Shown here piece by piece: positions 32,619 through 45,814 of a stretch of 64,000 nt of DNA. The stretch's first letter is position 1. Each line of letters begins with the position of its first letter. A program made the position numbers and the translations under genes. The stretch comes from Pleurodeles waltl. Lineage: Eukaryota > Chordata > Amphibia > Caudata > Salamandridae. A model generated the notes under the pieces. That model was not told the origin of the DNA. It did no database searches and saw only the letters and a list, made by a program, of their open reading frames with translations. The stretch spans positions 336,787,844-336,851,843 of the forward strand of contig NC_090440.1 in the NCBI RefSeq assembly GCF_031143425.1, given 5' to 3'.

Positions 32619-33366
32619 AACCCCTAAGAACAAATCAATGAATTAAATATTGGGCTTAGCACTCATACTAGCAAAAAGATGCCTAGCAATGTGTTGGAAG
32701 TCTGCGTTGACCGCCGGGGTGTCGAGATGGCTCGTCGATATTCCCAACGGATTCCTGGCATAACAGCATTTATCATTATCACCCAATAGGCGGGTGGGCC
32801 CGCTTCACAACCTTCCAGACTGGACAGCACTTCTTGAAGGTGCTGAGAGTCTGCTTGGTCCACAACCGGCTGTAGAATCTGTTGATTGAGGTGAAAAAAT
32901 CTCTCCCTCCCTCTCCGCCCCCCTCATCTGGCAGCCCCCCTCTCCCCCCACCCTTTTTGTCACTTATGTTGGGACCGGTTGGGTTTCCTGCCCGCCAGAC
33001 TGACTCGTGCCCTGAATGCTCCTGCTTATGTTTTCGCGCCCTGAATGCACACCTAGTTAATTGCAATAAAGTCATGTTTTGGGTACCTCACAGTTTGGGT
33101 ATCATACATAATAAGTATATTATTCAGCAATTCTCTTTTTTTTTTTTTTTTTCATTTATGTACCAGCGCAGGAATTCAGTCAGTACACACTAGTCAAGTT
33201 GATATGTACGTCTTTATTGCAGTGGATTTTATGATTAATACGATACGTGGCAACTCCTATGTATACACATTGTTGTGTTGCGGCTGAACAATTGATTTGA
33301 TGTATCATTTTACACATGGATGTGTTTTCTTAAGTTCAAAATAAAGACATATGGAATAAAAAAATA

Positions 33367-35055
33367 GTGCAGTGACATCATGCACCATCAGGGATGCCTA
33401 GCCAATCAGGAGATACCGGACAGCCACCCTGAAGGACAGGGATATTTATTTTTAATACTTTTTAGGCCCTCCACTAATGGAAGAAAAATTCTGTAGCCCA
33501 GACCCTGTCTAATAAGTTCTGGCGCTGAACACCGGAAACCACCTGTACAAATTAAGCAATGCTCCCTGCCATATCCATGTAAAAGTCTTTTATTTGCCCT
33601 CATGTCCCCTTTGTTCCTTCCCCACCCCTTTGCTCTGTTTTTCTTTAACCCCCCCAACCTGAGCCCTCTGTGTTGCTTCCAACCCGAGCCCCCATGTTGC
33701 TTCAGCCCCAGCTTACACCCCATGTTGCTCCCCTCACCAGCGTTGCTTCCCCTCAAGTGTTGCTTCAACCCCTTCACCTGCTAAAAAATATAAAACTGGG
33801 ATTGATAAATAAAAAGAAAAGCACCTGTATAATTTTGTAGCCAAACGCATGTTTGGTGCATGTGAATCAAAAATGATGGATCAAGCTGTGTTAAAAGCTA
33901 AAATTCTTTAGCTATGCTACACAGCAGGCTCCAAAGGCAAGACCTACTGACTTGCCAATGCTTGTTTCCTTACCATTTGTCTGTGCTTAGGTTTAATGCA
34001 GTGGTGCTTTGTGTGAGCCGGGATGAAACGTCACATGCATCAGAATGATCTCACATCATTTCCAGAATTGCACTGCAATTGTTACATGAAATGTCTGCGA
34101 TTACAGCATTATGCCATGGTTCATAACTGAGAGGTTGACTTGGTATAAATCCTATAGCATGAGAAGAGCGCAATCAAACTGGCCATAAGCAGCTGTTGTT
34201 TGTGCAGCGGCAGCTCCTCCATTGGAGAGGAGCGTTGTTCCCCTCCAGCAACGCCAGCTGCAAAACCGTTAGAAGAAAACGATAATAAACTTTGATTATT
34301 AGCGATTTCTTTGAAAGGGGCGGGCCACGGGGGGTGACAGCACTCCCCCTCACTGCACATGTATGTTTGTCCAGCCGTCACAGGCCGGCCAACCACACAT
34401 GCGCAGTAGGCTCTCTCCAGCCCAGCAACACAGTTGCCGGGCAGGAGAGAGCCTGCACAAGCTCCCATTCTTCCTGGGAGTGCCCTGGCTGGGCGCTCCC
34501 AGCCAATCTTGGCATTGTTCTGAGCAGCGTCAGCATTGGCAGCAGGGCAGGCTGGGAGCCTGTGCCTGCAACGAGGAAATGGAGGAGTGGAGCGGCACAC
34601 GGCACTATGGCAAGTGTTTTGTTTTAAATTATTTTTCATTTTAGTTTAGTTTCTCCCCCAACCCCCTCCGCCATAAGCCGCCCCACCCCTTCTGCTTGAT
34701 GCAAGCCGCTACTGTGTTTGTGTTGCACATTTTACACTATTGTTTGCATAGAGTGCTTCCTCACATCAAGAAGTATTTCAAAGAAAAAATAAATCAAAAT
34801 TGACAAAACCAGCATTTTTTGTTTTAGCACGTAATTTTGCATCTTTTTTTGGGCATTTTGCATAATTTTCTGAAAGGAAATTACACACATTTCACCCTTG
34901 CCTAGCTTTGTATTTCCTCCCATTTAGAGCTGCCATTTGGAGCTGCCTCTGTTTGGTCTTGGCTCCCTGTTGCTTTGTCAGTGACCATGTGGTTCCAAAC
35001 AAGAGGGAAGTTCAAAGATAAAGAGACACTTGCAGTTTCCATGATGTAAAGACAT
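33367..35055. other. No recognisable feature
   Basis: Mixed AT-rich sequence with a GC-richer patch at about 34180-34640. Open frames there have no recognised domain. No repeat boundaries could be defined. Confidence 0.5.
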
Positions 35056-35058
35056 TAA

Positions 35059-35213
35059 GGCCCATGTTTATACTTTTTTAGTGCCGCATTTGCGTCATTT
35101 TTTGATGCACAAGTGGCGCAAATTTACAAAATACAGCTGTATTTTGTAAGTTTGAGCCGCTTTTGCGTCAAAAAGCGGCACAAATGCAATGCTAAAAAGT
35201 ATAAATATGGGCC
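35059..35213. mobile_element. 155-bp palindromic MITE, TSD TAA
   Basis: The ends GGCCCATGTTTATAC and GTATAAATATGGGCC are inverted repeats that continue inward, so most of the element folds on itself around TACAAAATACAGCTGTATTTTGTA. The flanks are TAA at 35056-35058 and 35214-35216. The 3-bp TWA duplication suggests a Harbinger-type transposase, with TIRs different from the large element. Confidence 0.85.
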
Positions 35214-35216
35214 TAA

Positions 35217-35525
35217 AGGTGTAACCCATCCACCATTGCCATCAACGCCTGCAGGAAATACTATCCCTCGTCCCTACAGTGGGGAAGGGGAAAGGACTTG
35301 ATGGAAGCATGGGAAAAAGATGGGAGAGAGAGGAAAGAGAGGACGTCATTTGAGTTAAGTGCTTTGCTTCTGAGATACTTGTAATCGGTTAGAAGTCCAA
35401 CCTGTTCACTGATTTTTTTTCATCTTGAGAGCACAATATGAAGTCTGTTACTGTTTATAAGTCATGAAGACGTTCCTCAAAGATTTTTTTGATTCGTCCT
35501 ACTATACTTACCTCTTTTCAGTATG
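35217..35525. other. No recognisable feature
   Basis: Short spacer between the 155-bp MITE and the long solo LTR. Purine-rich near 35300; nothing else seen. Confidence 0.5.
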
Positions 35526-35530
35526 GTGAC

Positions 35531-38519
35531 TGTAGGAGGCTGGACTGGCTTGTAGTGAGTACCAAGGGGTACTTGCACCTTGCACCAGGCCCAGTTATCC
35601 CTTATTAGTGTATAGGGTGTCTAGCAGCTTAGGCTGATAGATAATGGTAGCTTAGCAGAGCAGCTTAGGCTGAACTAGGAGACGTGTGAAGCTACTACAG
35701 TACCACTTAGTGTCATATGCACAATATCATAAGAAAACACAATACACAGTTATACTAAAAATAAAGGTACTTTATTTTTATGACAATATGCCAAAGTATC
35801 TTAGAGTGTACCCTCAGTGAGAGGATAGGAAATATACACAAGATATATATACACAATAGCAAAAATATGCAGTATAGTCTTAGAAAACAGTGCAAACAAT
35901 GTATAGTTACAATAGGATGCAATGGGGAAACATAGGGACAGGGGCAACACAAACCATATACTCCAAAAGTGGAATGCGAACCACGAATGGACCCCAAACC
36001 TATGTGACCTTGTAGAGGGTCACTGGGACTATTAGAAAATAGTGAGAGTTAGAAAAATAACCCTCCCCAAGACCCTGAAAAGTGAGTGCAAAGTGCACTA
36101 TAGTTCCCCTAAGGACAAAGAAGAAGGAATAATGCAGGAAAGACACAAACCAACAATGCAACAACTGTGGATTTCCAATCTAGGGTACCTGTGGAACAAG
36201 GAGACCAAGTCCAAAAGTCACAAGCATATCGGAGATGGGCAGATGCCCAGGAAATGCCAGCTGCGGGTGCAAAGAAGCTTCTACTGGACAGAAGAATCTG
36301 CGGTTTCTGCAGGAACGAAAAGGGCTAGAGACTTCCCCTTTGGTGGACGGATTCTTCTCGCCGTGGAGAGTCGTACAAAAGTGTTTTCCCGCCAAAAGAA
36401 TGCCAACAAGCCTTGCTAGCTGCAAATCGTGCGGTTACCGTTTTTGGACGCTGCTGTGGCCCTGGAGGGACCAGGAGCTCGCAAATTGGACCAGGAGAGA
36501 GAGTGGACGTCGAGCAAGACAAGAAGCCCTCTCAGCAGCAGGTAGTACCCGGAGAAGTGCCAGAAACAGGCACTACGAGGATGCGTGAAATGGTGCTCAC
36601 CCGAAGTTGCACAAAGGAGTCCCACGTCGCCGGAGACCAACTTAGAACGTCGTGCAATGCAGGTTAGAGTGCCGTGGACCCAGGCTTGGCTGTGCACAAA
36701 GGATTTCCGCCGGAAGTGCACAGGGGCCGGAGTAGCTGCAAAAGTCGCCGTTCCCAGCAATGCAGCCCAGCGAGGTGAGGCAAGGACTTACCTCCACCAA
36801 ACTTGGACTGAAGAGTCACTGGACTGTGGGGGCCACTTGGACAGAGTCGCTGGATTCGAGGGACCTCGCTCGTCGTGCTGAGAGGAGACCCAAGGGACCG
36901 GTAATGCAGCTTTTTGGTGCCTGCGGTTGCAGGGGGAAGATTCCATCGACCCACAGGAGATTTCTTCGGAGCTTCTGGTGCAGAGAGGAGGCAGACTACC
37001 CCCACAGCATGCACAAGCAGGAAAACAGTCGAGAAGGCGGTAGGATCAGCGTTACAGAGTTGCAGTAGTCGTCTTTGCTACTATGTTGCAGGTTTGCAGG
37101 CTTCCAGCGCGGTCAGCAGTCGATTCCTTGGCAGAAGGTGAAGAGAGAGATGCAGAGGAACTCGGATGAGCTCTTGCATTCGTTATCTAAAGTTTCCCCA
37201 GAGACAGAGACCCAAAATAGCCAGAAAAGAGGGTTTGGCTACCTAGGAGAGAGGATAGGCTAGCAACACCTGAAGGAGCCTATCACAAGGAGTCTCTGAC
37301 GTCACCTGGTGGCACTGGCCACTCAGAGCAGTCCAGTGTGCCAGCAGCACCTCTGTTTCCAAGATGGCAGAGGTCTGGAGCACACTGGAGGAGCTCTGGA
37401 CACCTCCCAGGGGAGGTGCAGGTCAGGGGAGTGGTCACTCCCCTTTCCTTTGTCCAGTTTCGCGCCAGAGCAGGGCTAAGGGGTCCCCTGAACCGGTGTA
37501 GACTGGCTTATGCAGAATTGGACACATCTGTGCCCAACAAAGCATTTCCAGAGGCTGGGGGAGGCTACTCCTCCCCTGCCTTCACACCATTTTCCAAAGG
37601 GAGAGGGTGTCACACCCTCTCTCAGAGGAAGTTCTTTGTTCTGCCATCCTGGGCCAGGCCTGGCTGGACCCCAGGAGGGCAGATGCCTGTCTGAGGGGTT
37701 GGCAGCAGCAGCAGCTGCAGTGAAACCCCAGGAAGGGCAGTTTGGCAGTACCAGGGTCTGTGCTACAGACCACTGGGATCATGGGATTGTGCCAACTATG
37801 CCAGGATGGCATAGAGGGGGCAATTCCATGATCATAGACATGTTACATGGCCATATTCGGAGTTACCATTGTGAAGCTACATATAGGTAGTGACCTATAT
37901 GTAGTGCACGCGTGTAATGGTGTCCCCGCACTCACATAGTTCAGGGAATTGGCTCTGAACAATGTGGGGGCACTTTGGCTAGTGCCAGGGTGCCCTCACA
38001 CTAAGTAACTTTGCACCTAACATTTACCAGGTAAAGGTTAGACATATAGGTGACTTATAAGTTACTTAAGTGCAGTGTAAAATGGCTGTGAAATAACGTG
38101 GACGTTATTTCACTCAGGCTGCAGTGGCAGGTCTGTGTAAGAATTGTCAGAGCTCCCTATGGGTGGCAAAAGAAATGCTGCAGCCCATAGGGATCTCCTG
38201 GAACCCCAATACCCTGGGTACCTCAGTACCATATACTAGGGAATTATAAGGGTGTTCCAGTAAGCCAATGTAAATTGGTAAAAATGGTCACTAGCCTGTT
38301 AGTGACAATTTGGAAAGAAATGAGAGAGCATAACCACTGAGGTTCTGATTAGCACAGCCTCAGTGAGACAGTTAGTCACTACACAGGTAACACATTCAGG
38401 CACACTTATGAGCACTGGGGCCCTGGGTTACCAGGGTCCCAGTGACACATACAACTAAAACAACATATATACAGTGAAAAATGGGGGTAACATGCCAGGC
38501 AAGATGGTACTTTCCTACA
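35531..38519 (+). repeat. Long solo LTR, 2989 bp, TSD GTGAC
   Basis: It begins TGTAGGAGGCTGGACTGGC and ends GGTACTTTCCTACA. The outer 7 bases are an inverted repeat (TGTAGGA/TCCTACA). A direct GTGAC flanks it at 35526-35530 and 38520-38524. The TG...CA ends and 5-bp TSD are LTR features. There is no gag or pol homology and no internal repeat of the ends, so it is either a very long solo LTR or a non-autonomous LTR-type element. A partial inverted copy is at 59136-61395. An AATAAA lies near 35760. Confidence 0.82.
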
Positions 38520-38524
38520 GTGAC

Positions 38525-39593
38525 TCCAGTGACATAGTACGGTACTTATTTTCTTTTACCTACCAGGAAATAATCAAGTGGTTGGTTGAAAATATATTAG
38601 CTGTTGGTTTAAAAGCTCTTTTAAGGCTACTCACCCCGTTCTGTTTTAGTTTGGGTGACTGTCAAGCAACAATGAAATGGTATTTTAAAATGAAGACACT
38701 TGAAGAGATGAAACTAGGACATTCAGCAGAATGTCAGTGGAAGTGAGATAACATAAACGCTGACCTCTATCACAAACATTTTTCACACACTGTTCTGCCC
38801 TTAGTCTCTAAACAGAATATTCTTTTCTGTCATGAAACTTGGGGAAGAAGAAGGAGTTGAAATTACAAAAACTAAACAGAGCTACTGTGGATGTTTGAGA
38901 TCCTTTTCTCCAAGGAATAGTCACGATTTGACCCATTTGTCTCAAACCAATATGCAAAGTGTGTTTTCATTTTTATTTTTCCTCATTCCTTCAATGAAGT
39001 GATTTTTATCTCTTTTATCAAAATATTTTGCCTTTGTAGAGTTGCAGTTGATTTGTACAGTCACAAACACTCACTAAGGCTTATTAGTTGCAGTAAGAAT
39101 AAGATTGCTCACAAACCACATCTTTAAAAGAAGAACCACAGAAGTGAACTTTATTCCCTAGGTCCATCACCAAAGAAAGTGACATCACTTCAGTTCCCAA
39201 CATCTGTGACGTTGCTTGATTGATGACAAAACAAGGTTTAAAAGAAGTAGCCAGAGAAGCAGCCATTGTTTATCAGCATCAATCTCTAAAGGCAGTGACT
39301 TCACTTGTTTCCCGCTGACAGTATCTTTAAAAAAAAGAAGCCAGGCAGGTGGACCTCATTCCACAGTATTCATCACCACAGGAATAAACTACACTGAGTT
39401 GCTAGTGTCTCTCCCTACAAAATCTGATATCACTTCTTTAGCTCAATCCACTTCTTATAGTATCCTATCCCCCAGCACTCCCAGAAAAGGATGCTGATAG
39501 GCAGTTCAATGAGACAATATCGATGCACACAACATTGATATACAAAAACATCAGAAAATAAATATTGTTAACAAAAATATTGCCTTCCATAAC
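38525..39593. other. No recognisable feature
   Basis: AT-rich spacer between the long LTR and the piggyBac-like element. No supported gene, RNA or repeat. Confidence 0.5.
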
Positions 39594-39597
39594 TTAA

Positions 39598-41926
39598 CCC
39601 CTTCCCCGGCATGGACGTAATGGTTACGTCCATGGCAGCGCCCGTGTGGCGCCATGGACGTAACCATTACGTCCTGCATACTGCCCTCGGGAGAAGCGTT
39701 AGCGCTCCCCCCGAGGAAAGCCCCCCCACCCCCCAGGTCAGGGCTGAAAGGGGAATCCCTTCCCCTTCACCCCATACCCCCCCCACCCCCGTGACGTCAG
39801 CACGCGAGCGCACACTGACAATCACAGAGCCTCCCCATCGAAAGAGAAATGCTTAGCATTTCTCTTTCGATCACGTGGGGGAGGCAAGGAGAGGCTTCAA
39901 AGGGAAGGAAATGTATTTCCTTCACTTTGAAGTCTCTCCCAGGGTTTCAAAAGCCGGATTGCTTGCAATCCAGCTTTTGAAACCCCACTAGACACCAGGG
40001 ATGTTTTTTGTTTTTTTTGGAAAGTGACATAAGGGACCGACCCCTTGGGCAAGGGTCGCTCCCAGGGGGGCATTTTTTTTTAAGGCCTTTTCTGCCCCCC
40101 CGGGGGCAGAAACCTCTAGACACCAGGAATACTTTTTTGTTTGTTTGTTTTTTTTTGTTTTCTTTTGTGTTTTAGGTGTGGGGAGCAACCCCTTAGGCAA
40201 GGGTCGCTCCCATAGGGGGCAAATTATATTTAGGCCATTCCTGCCCCCCTTGGGGGCAGATTGGCCTATTTTTATGAGGCCAATCTGCCCCAAGGGGGGT
40301 AGAAACCACTAGACATCAGGGAGTTATTTTATTTTATTTTTTCACGTAAGGGGAGCGACCCCTTAGGCAAGGGTCGTTCCCCTGGGGGGCAAATTTATTT
40401 TAGGCCATTTCTGCCCCCGTGGGGGCAGATCAGCCTATTGTAATAAGGCCGATCTGCCCAAAAGGGGGGCAGAAACCACTAGGCACCGGGGATTTTTTTG
40501 TTGTTGTTGTTTTACAGATGGGGAGCGTCCCCTTAGGCAAGGGTCGCTCCCCTGGAGGGGCAAATTGTATTTAGGCCATTTCTGCCTGCTTTGGGGACAG
40601 ATCTGCCGATTATAGGTCAATCTGCCCCCAAGGGGGGCAGAAACCACTAGGCACCAGGGATCTTTTTTTTGCGCTGTCACGCAAGGGGAGCTACCTTGTA
40701 GGCAAGGGTCGCTCCCCGGGGGGGAGGTGGGGTGGCAAATTTATTTTAGGCCATTTCTGCCCCCCTTGCGGGTAGATCGGCCTATTGTTATTAGGCCGAT
40801 CTGCCCCTAGGGGGGCAGAATCCTCTAGGCGCCAGGTGAGGTTGAACATAGATGAACATAGATGAGCAAAACAATTGTTATTGCCCCTTGTCTTTCTCTA
40901 CATTTTTTCCTTCCAAATATAAGAGAGTGTGTAAAAAAGACATCTATTTGAGAAATACCCTGTAATTCATATGCTAGTATGGTCACCCCGGAATTCAGAG
41001 ATGTGCAAATAACCACTGCTCCTCAACACCTTATCTTGTGCCCTTTTTGGAAGTACAAAGGTTTTCTTGATAGCTATTTTTCACTCTTTATATTTCAGCA
41101 AATGAATTGCTGTATACCCAGTATAGAATGAAAACGCACTGCAGGGTGCTGCTCATTTATTGACTCTGGGTACCTAGGGTTCTTGATGAACCTACAAGCC
41201 CTATATATCCCTGCAACTAGAAGGGTCCAGCAGACGTAACGGTATATTGCTTTAAAAGATCTGACATTGCAGGAACAAGTTACAGAGTAAAACGTAGAGA
41301 AAAAATGCAGATTTTTTCACCTCAATTTCAATATCTTATATTTACAGTTGTTATTTTCTGTAGGAAACCCTTGTAGGATCTACACAAATTACCCCTTTCT
41401 GAATTCAGAATTTTGTCTACTTTTCAGAAATGTTGCCGATTCTGGGATCCAGCATTGGTTTCATGCCCATTTCTGTCATTGACTGGAAGGAGGGTAAAAG
41501 CACAAAAAATCATAAAAATGGGGTATGTCCCAGTAAAATGCCAAAATTGTGTTGAAAAATTGGGTTTTCTGATTCAAGTCTGCCTGTTCCTGAAAGCTAG
41601 GAAGCTGGTGATTTTAGCACCGCAACCCCTTTGTTGATGCCATTTTCAGGCAAAAAACCACAAGCATTCTTCTGCAGCCCCTTTTTCAATTTTTTTTGAA
41701 AAAAACGAAATTTTCGCTGTATTTTGGCTAATTTCTTGGCCTCCTTCTGGGGAACCCACAAAGTCTGGGTACCTCTAGAATCCCTAGGATGTTGGAAAAA
41801 AAGGACGCACATTTGGCGTGGGTAGCTTATGTGAACAAAAAGTTATGAGGGCCTAAGCGTGAACTGCCCCAAATAGCCAAAAAAAGGCTTGGCACCTGAG
41901 GGGGAAAAGGCCTGGCAGCGAAGGGG
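39598..41926. mobile_element. Non-autonomous piggyBac-like element, 2329 bp, TSD TTAA
   Basis: The ends CCCCTTCCCCGGC and GCAGCGAAGGGG are short imperfect inverted repeats flanked by TTAA on both sides (39594-39597, 41927-41930), the piggyBac signature. The left end carries hairpins: GGACGTAATGGTTACGTCC paired with its reverse near 39650, and CGAAAGAGAAATGC/GCATTTCTCTTTCG at about 39839-39869. The centre is a tandem array (39990-40830); the right half is unique and non-coding. No transposase is present, so it depends on one supplied in trans. Confidence 0.8.
39990..40830 (+). repeat. ~170-bp tandem repeat with nested inverted repeats, about five units
   Basis: Each unit holds GGGAGCGACCCCTTAGGCAA-like then GGGTCGCTCCC (a hairpin), AGGCCATTTCTGCCCCC, a GGGGCAGATCGGCC...GGCCGATCTGCCCC hairpin and a CAGAAACCACTAGGCACC box followed by a T-rich tract. 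Units vary in length. Confidence 0.85.
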
Positions 41927-41930
41927 TTAA

Positions 41931-42355
41931 ATTAAAACCCCACAAATATCAAGAACTCAAATATCCCTGTTAAAATATTTTTTTTCTAAAAGATAATCAT
42001 TTTTTTAAACAAAAATATTGAAACAAAAAATATTGATAGTTTAAAAAAACAAAGGATTAGTCACAAATATCACCTCACACACTTTTGTCAGCATTATCAT
42101 CAAATTAATTACATTATCATTAATAAACATACAAATAGCTACTTTTATTTTTAAACAAAACATTAAATTTAATATTAAACAACATATATACGTGGTAACA
42201 AAAAATATGTTACATTGCCAAAATAATTCGGAATCACCACAAATACAAGTATAACAAAATTCATAACAATTCATAACAATATGAGTTTAAAAATTGCATA
42301 AACTACAAACATTTATACAACATTCTCTCTCTCTTGGTCTCTCTCCATATTATTT

Positions 42356-42393
<38 letters not shown>

Positions 42394-42397
42394 TATA

Positions 42398-42438
<41 letters not shown>

Positions 42439-43020
42439 TGAAAAAAAACAAAGGTTACAGGGATATTATAGTTAGAAAATAGAATAACAAAATAATAGAA
42501 ATTCACTTTATAGTTAGGCTCACATGTTAAACATACAAAACCATAGAAATTCAGCTATTATAGTAGGTGTTATTTCAAATAACTGTAACTCATGCACTAA
42601 GGTAACTATAACTTATACCCAGTTATCTTCTCAATAATTTTACAACAAATGTTACAGTAAAGTTATCAGTGGTGTTCTAAAAGATATCATGAGTGCTCTA
42701 ATATCTGGAGTGATTAGCAGTGCATGGCGAGGGTGCGAGTTATATTTAACTTAGGGCAACAGATTGACAGATCACCCCACAAATTTCAATGCGCAGAATG
42801 AATCACCTGCACACTATTTTTTTTTTAAATCGTGATGATTCGTCAAACAACGCCAAAGATATAGGCATATCAAAAAATGCTTTTACTATTGTCCTTACTG
42901 TAACTACCTCCTGACGACTGCCAATACAAAGGCGCAGCGCGTGGCACCACTGAAGGGCACTGCCGATGGTCTGGAGCAGATCCGAAATGCTATTGAAGTG
43001 AAAAAAAAAATATATATATA
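41931..43020. other. AT-rich spacer
   Basis: AT-rich DNA with a TA/CA microsatellite (42352-42434) and another short TA run at 43010. No gene. Confidence 0.6.
42352..42434. repeat. TA/CA dinucleotide microsatellite
   Basis: A TA run, then a CA run, then a TA run of about 80 bp in total. Confidence 0.95.
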
Positions 43021-44103
43021 TGTTAGACTTTTCATCCTTGGTGTGGTCTTCCCTAACATTTTGCCTCTGTTTCCCAGGTTGGTGATGTGTGCTGGACTCT
43101 GTTTTTGCTATTTATGTTACTCTGGGCACTTTACCACTGCTATACAGTGCTAAAGTGCAAGTGCTCCTGTATAAAATGTGCATGTAATTGGCTCTCCATG
43201 ATTGGCATATTTGATTTACTGGTAAGTCCCTACTGCAATGCACTGGTTGTGCCACCCACATTAGTAGCTCTGTAAACATGGCTCACAGCTGCCACTGCAG
43301 TGTCTGTGTGTGCAGTTTTAAACTGCCAATTCGACTTGGCAAGTGCACCCACTTGCCAGGCCTAAACCTTCCCTTTTCTTACATGAAAGGTACCCCTACT
43401 TTAGGCCCTAGGTAGCCCCATGGACAGGGTGCAGTGTGTGTTTAAGGTAGGGCATATACTAATGTGTTTTATATGTCCTGACAGGGAAATACGGCCAAAT
43501 TAAGGCGGTCATTACAACATTGGCAGTAAAAGCCGCTTACCGCTGTGCAGAAGACCGCCAACACACCGCTGCGGCCGCGGAATTCCACCACAGCTATTAT
43601 GACCCACATCTCGGAATCCGCCAAAATCTAGACACCCACACAAGTCCGCCACACCAAAGGTCAGTGATATACTGGCGAAAACAAAACCTCCACTGTCACA
43701 CCAACAGAAATACGCCCACACTATCACGACAAACAAATCCACGCTGCGGCCTTTCAACCGCGGTATTCCATTGGCGGAACAAACCGCTGCACTAAAAATA
43801 CACACACATATACGAAACACAGCCACATTGGACATTTCGAAATATACACACCTGATACACATACATACACCACTCCCACACATCCAATACTATATGAAAC
43901 ACACACCCACATCACCCACAAACCCTTACGACAACAAATCACGAATGAAGGCCAGAGAGAGACACCACCATCAACAATACAAGCATCCACAGGGCCACAA
44001 CACCATCACCCACAGAACTTCCACGCACAGCACACTACACACCACTACATATCAGCACACTTATCACCCCACACACCACCCCACACATCACCCACACCAC
44101 CCC

Positions 44104-45597
44104 ATGGCACGGCAACGACACCCCAGGTTCTCTGAGGAGGAGCTCAGGGTCATGGTGGAGGAAATTGTCCAGGTAGAGCCACAGCTATTCGGAGCACAGG
44201 TGCAGCACACCTCAATTGCAAGGAAGATGGAGCTATGGTGAAGAATAGTGGACAGGGTCAACGCAGTGGGACACCACCCAAGAAATCGGGAGGACATCAG
44301 GAAGAGATGGAACGACCTACTGGGGAAGGTGCATTCCGTGGTCTCAAGACACAACCTGGTGGTTCAGCGGACTGGCGGCGGACCCCCACCTCCTCCCCCA
44401 CAACTAACAATATGGGAGGAGCAGGTCTTGGCGATTCTGCATCCTGAGGGCCTCGCAGGAGTAGGTGGAGGAATGGACTCTGGTAAGTCAAACCTTAACT
44501 ATTACATTCCCCACCCTACCTGCATGCCAGCACATACCCCCACCCTCACCCTCACCCCCATCACTCTAACTCCTCACAAATGTCCCAACATCACAAACCA
44601 CACATCCCAACACCAAGCCCTGCATGCAACAACAAAGCATGGACACCCATCACTAAAGCATGCCCACTGCACATACCCATACACCCCCTAAACCATCATC
44701 ACACAAGGTCCCACAGAGGAATGCAAGCACTGGGGTACACGGTCACCCACCCATTGCACACCATGCCACACACAGATGTAATAAACATCCTTTTATACCC
44801 CTGCAGGACCCCTATCCAACGTCACCTTACAGGAGGGTCCACAAATGTCCACACCACCGACCGAAGAAGCCCACAGTGATGACAGCACCTCTGTCCAACT
44901 GGATCTAGGTGACCAGCCAGGCCCATCGGGGACCTCGGGTCATTCGGTTCCCACCACCCAGTCACAGGCCACCACAGACCTTCTCCCCTCTGGAAACACC
45001 AGCACAGCACCCACCCAGCGTGCCCATCCCTCCATCCCCAGGGCACGTCAATCAGCAGTGTGTCCACCATTACAGGGAACCCAGGCTAACCCACCATCCC
45101 AACAACAACAGGGACCTGGGGGAAGTGGTAGTGGGCACACGGTCCAGGGGACGGAGGCCCAGGAACACAGGGGAACTGGGAGGGCTGCTGTGCGACAGGG
45201 GGTGGACAGGCCCAGGGAACCCACTCTCCACGAGGCCCTCTCCTCCATCATGGGAGCCTACCACCACTCCCAGGAGACGATGGCAACGGTACTGGCCAAG
45301 TTTCAGGAGACCCAGCGCCTGCAGGAGGAACAGTATATGGGCTTCAGGGAGGAACTCAGAACCATCAATTCCACCCTGGGCACCATCGTAGGGGTGCTGA
45401 AGGAAGTACTCAGCACCAGGAGGGACACTGTGGCACTACAAGGGGTCCATGACACTAGCATGGACGATGAACTGCCCACCACCTCTGCCGGCGCTAGTGG
45501 ACAGGAGGCCCCGCCACAGGTCCACCATACCAGCACCCCACCCCCTGCTGAGGGAGATCCACCTCGCAAACGGTTCCAGGAACAAGACAGAGAATGA
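44104..45597 (+). pseudogene. Myb/SANT-like Harbinger accessory protein 1, copy 2
   Basis: Exon 1 is 44104-44482 and exon 2 is 44807-45597; splice sites are as in copy 1. Apart from one codon the Myb/SANT domain is open: RHPRFSEEELRVMVEEIVQV, then VNAVGHHPRNREDIRKRWND. Codon 46 is TGA (44239-44241), where copy 1 has TAA. The coiled-coil region (about 45240-45420) is intact. A small deletion near 45570 shifts the last residues, so the KTPAKK tail is out of frame. It is nearer to functional than copy 1. Confidence 0.83.
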
Positions 45598-45808
45598 TGC
45601 CAAGACCCCCGCCAAGAAATGGGACCACCCTGATTGTCATCCTACTGTCACACTTTGTCACCCTGTCCATCCTTAAACTGCTCCAGCTCAACTTCCTATG
45701 CCCATTTGGGCAATGCACCTGTGAGACTAATAGACTGGACTCTGCCATGGACATTCCTCCGCCATCACCCCTCACCATTTTACAACCCCCTCCAATATTG
45801 AGCACTTA

Positions 45809-45814
45809 AATAAA
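45809..45814 (+). promoter_or_regulatory. Polyadenylation signal after Myb/SANT-like gene 1, copy 2
   Basis: AATAAA at the same relative place as 3329-3334. Confidence 0.55.

Larger units (their letters stand above)
29130..33366 (+). mobile_element. L1/Tx1-type LINE, degenerate
   Basis: About 4.2 kb. The endonuclease begins close to 29137, RT lies in 30640-31470, a C-terminal zinc region ends near 32580, and the 3' end has AATAAA signals (33341, 33355) and a short A-tract at 33359. No 5' UTR or ORF1 is seen, so the copy is 5'-truncated. No flanking duplication could be found. Confidence 0.82.

Noticed and set aside
34180..34640. GC-richer patch that might be a CpG island or gene 5' end
   Set aside because: CpG is not strikingly frequent, there is no splice-compatible exon, and the open frames lack any domain.
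36042..37890. Several 70-126-codon open frames
   Set aside because: They lie inside the 2989-bp solo LTR, overlap on both strands, and show no shared protein-like conservation with the inverted copy at 59136-61395.
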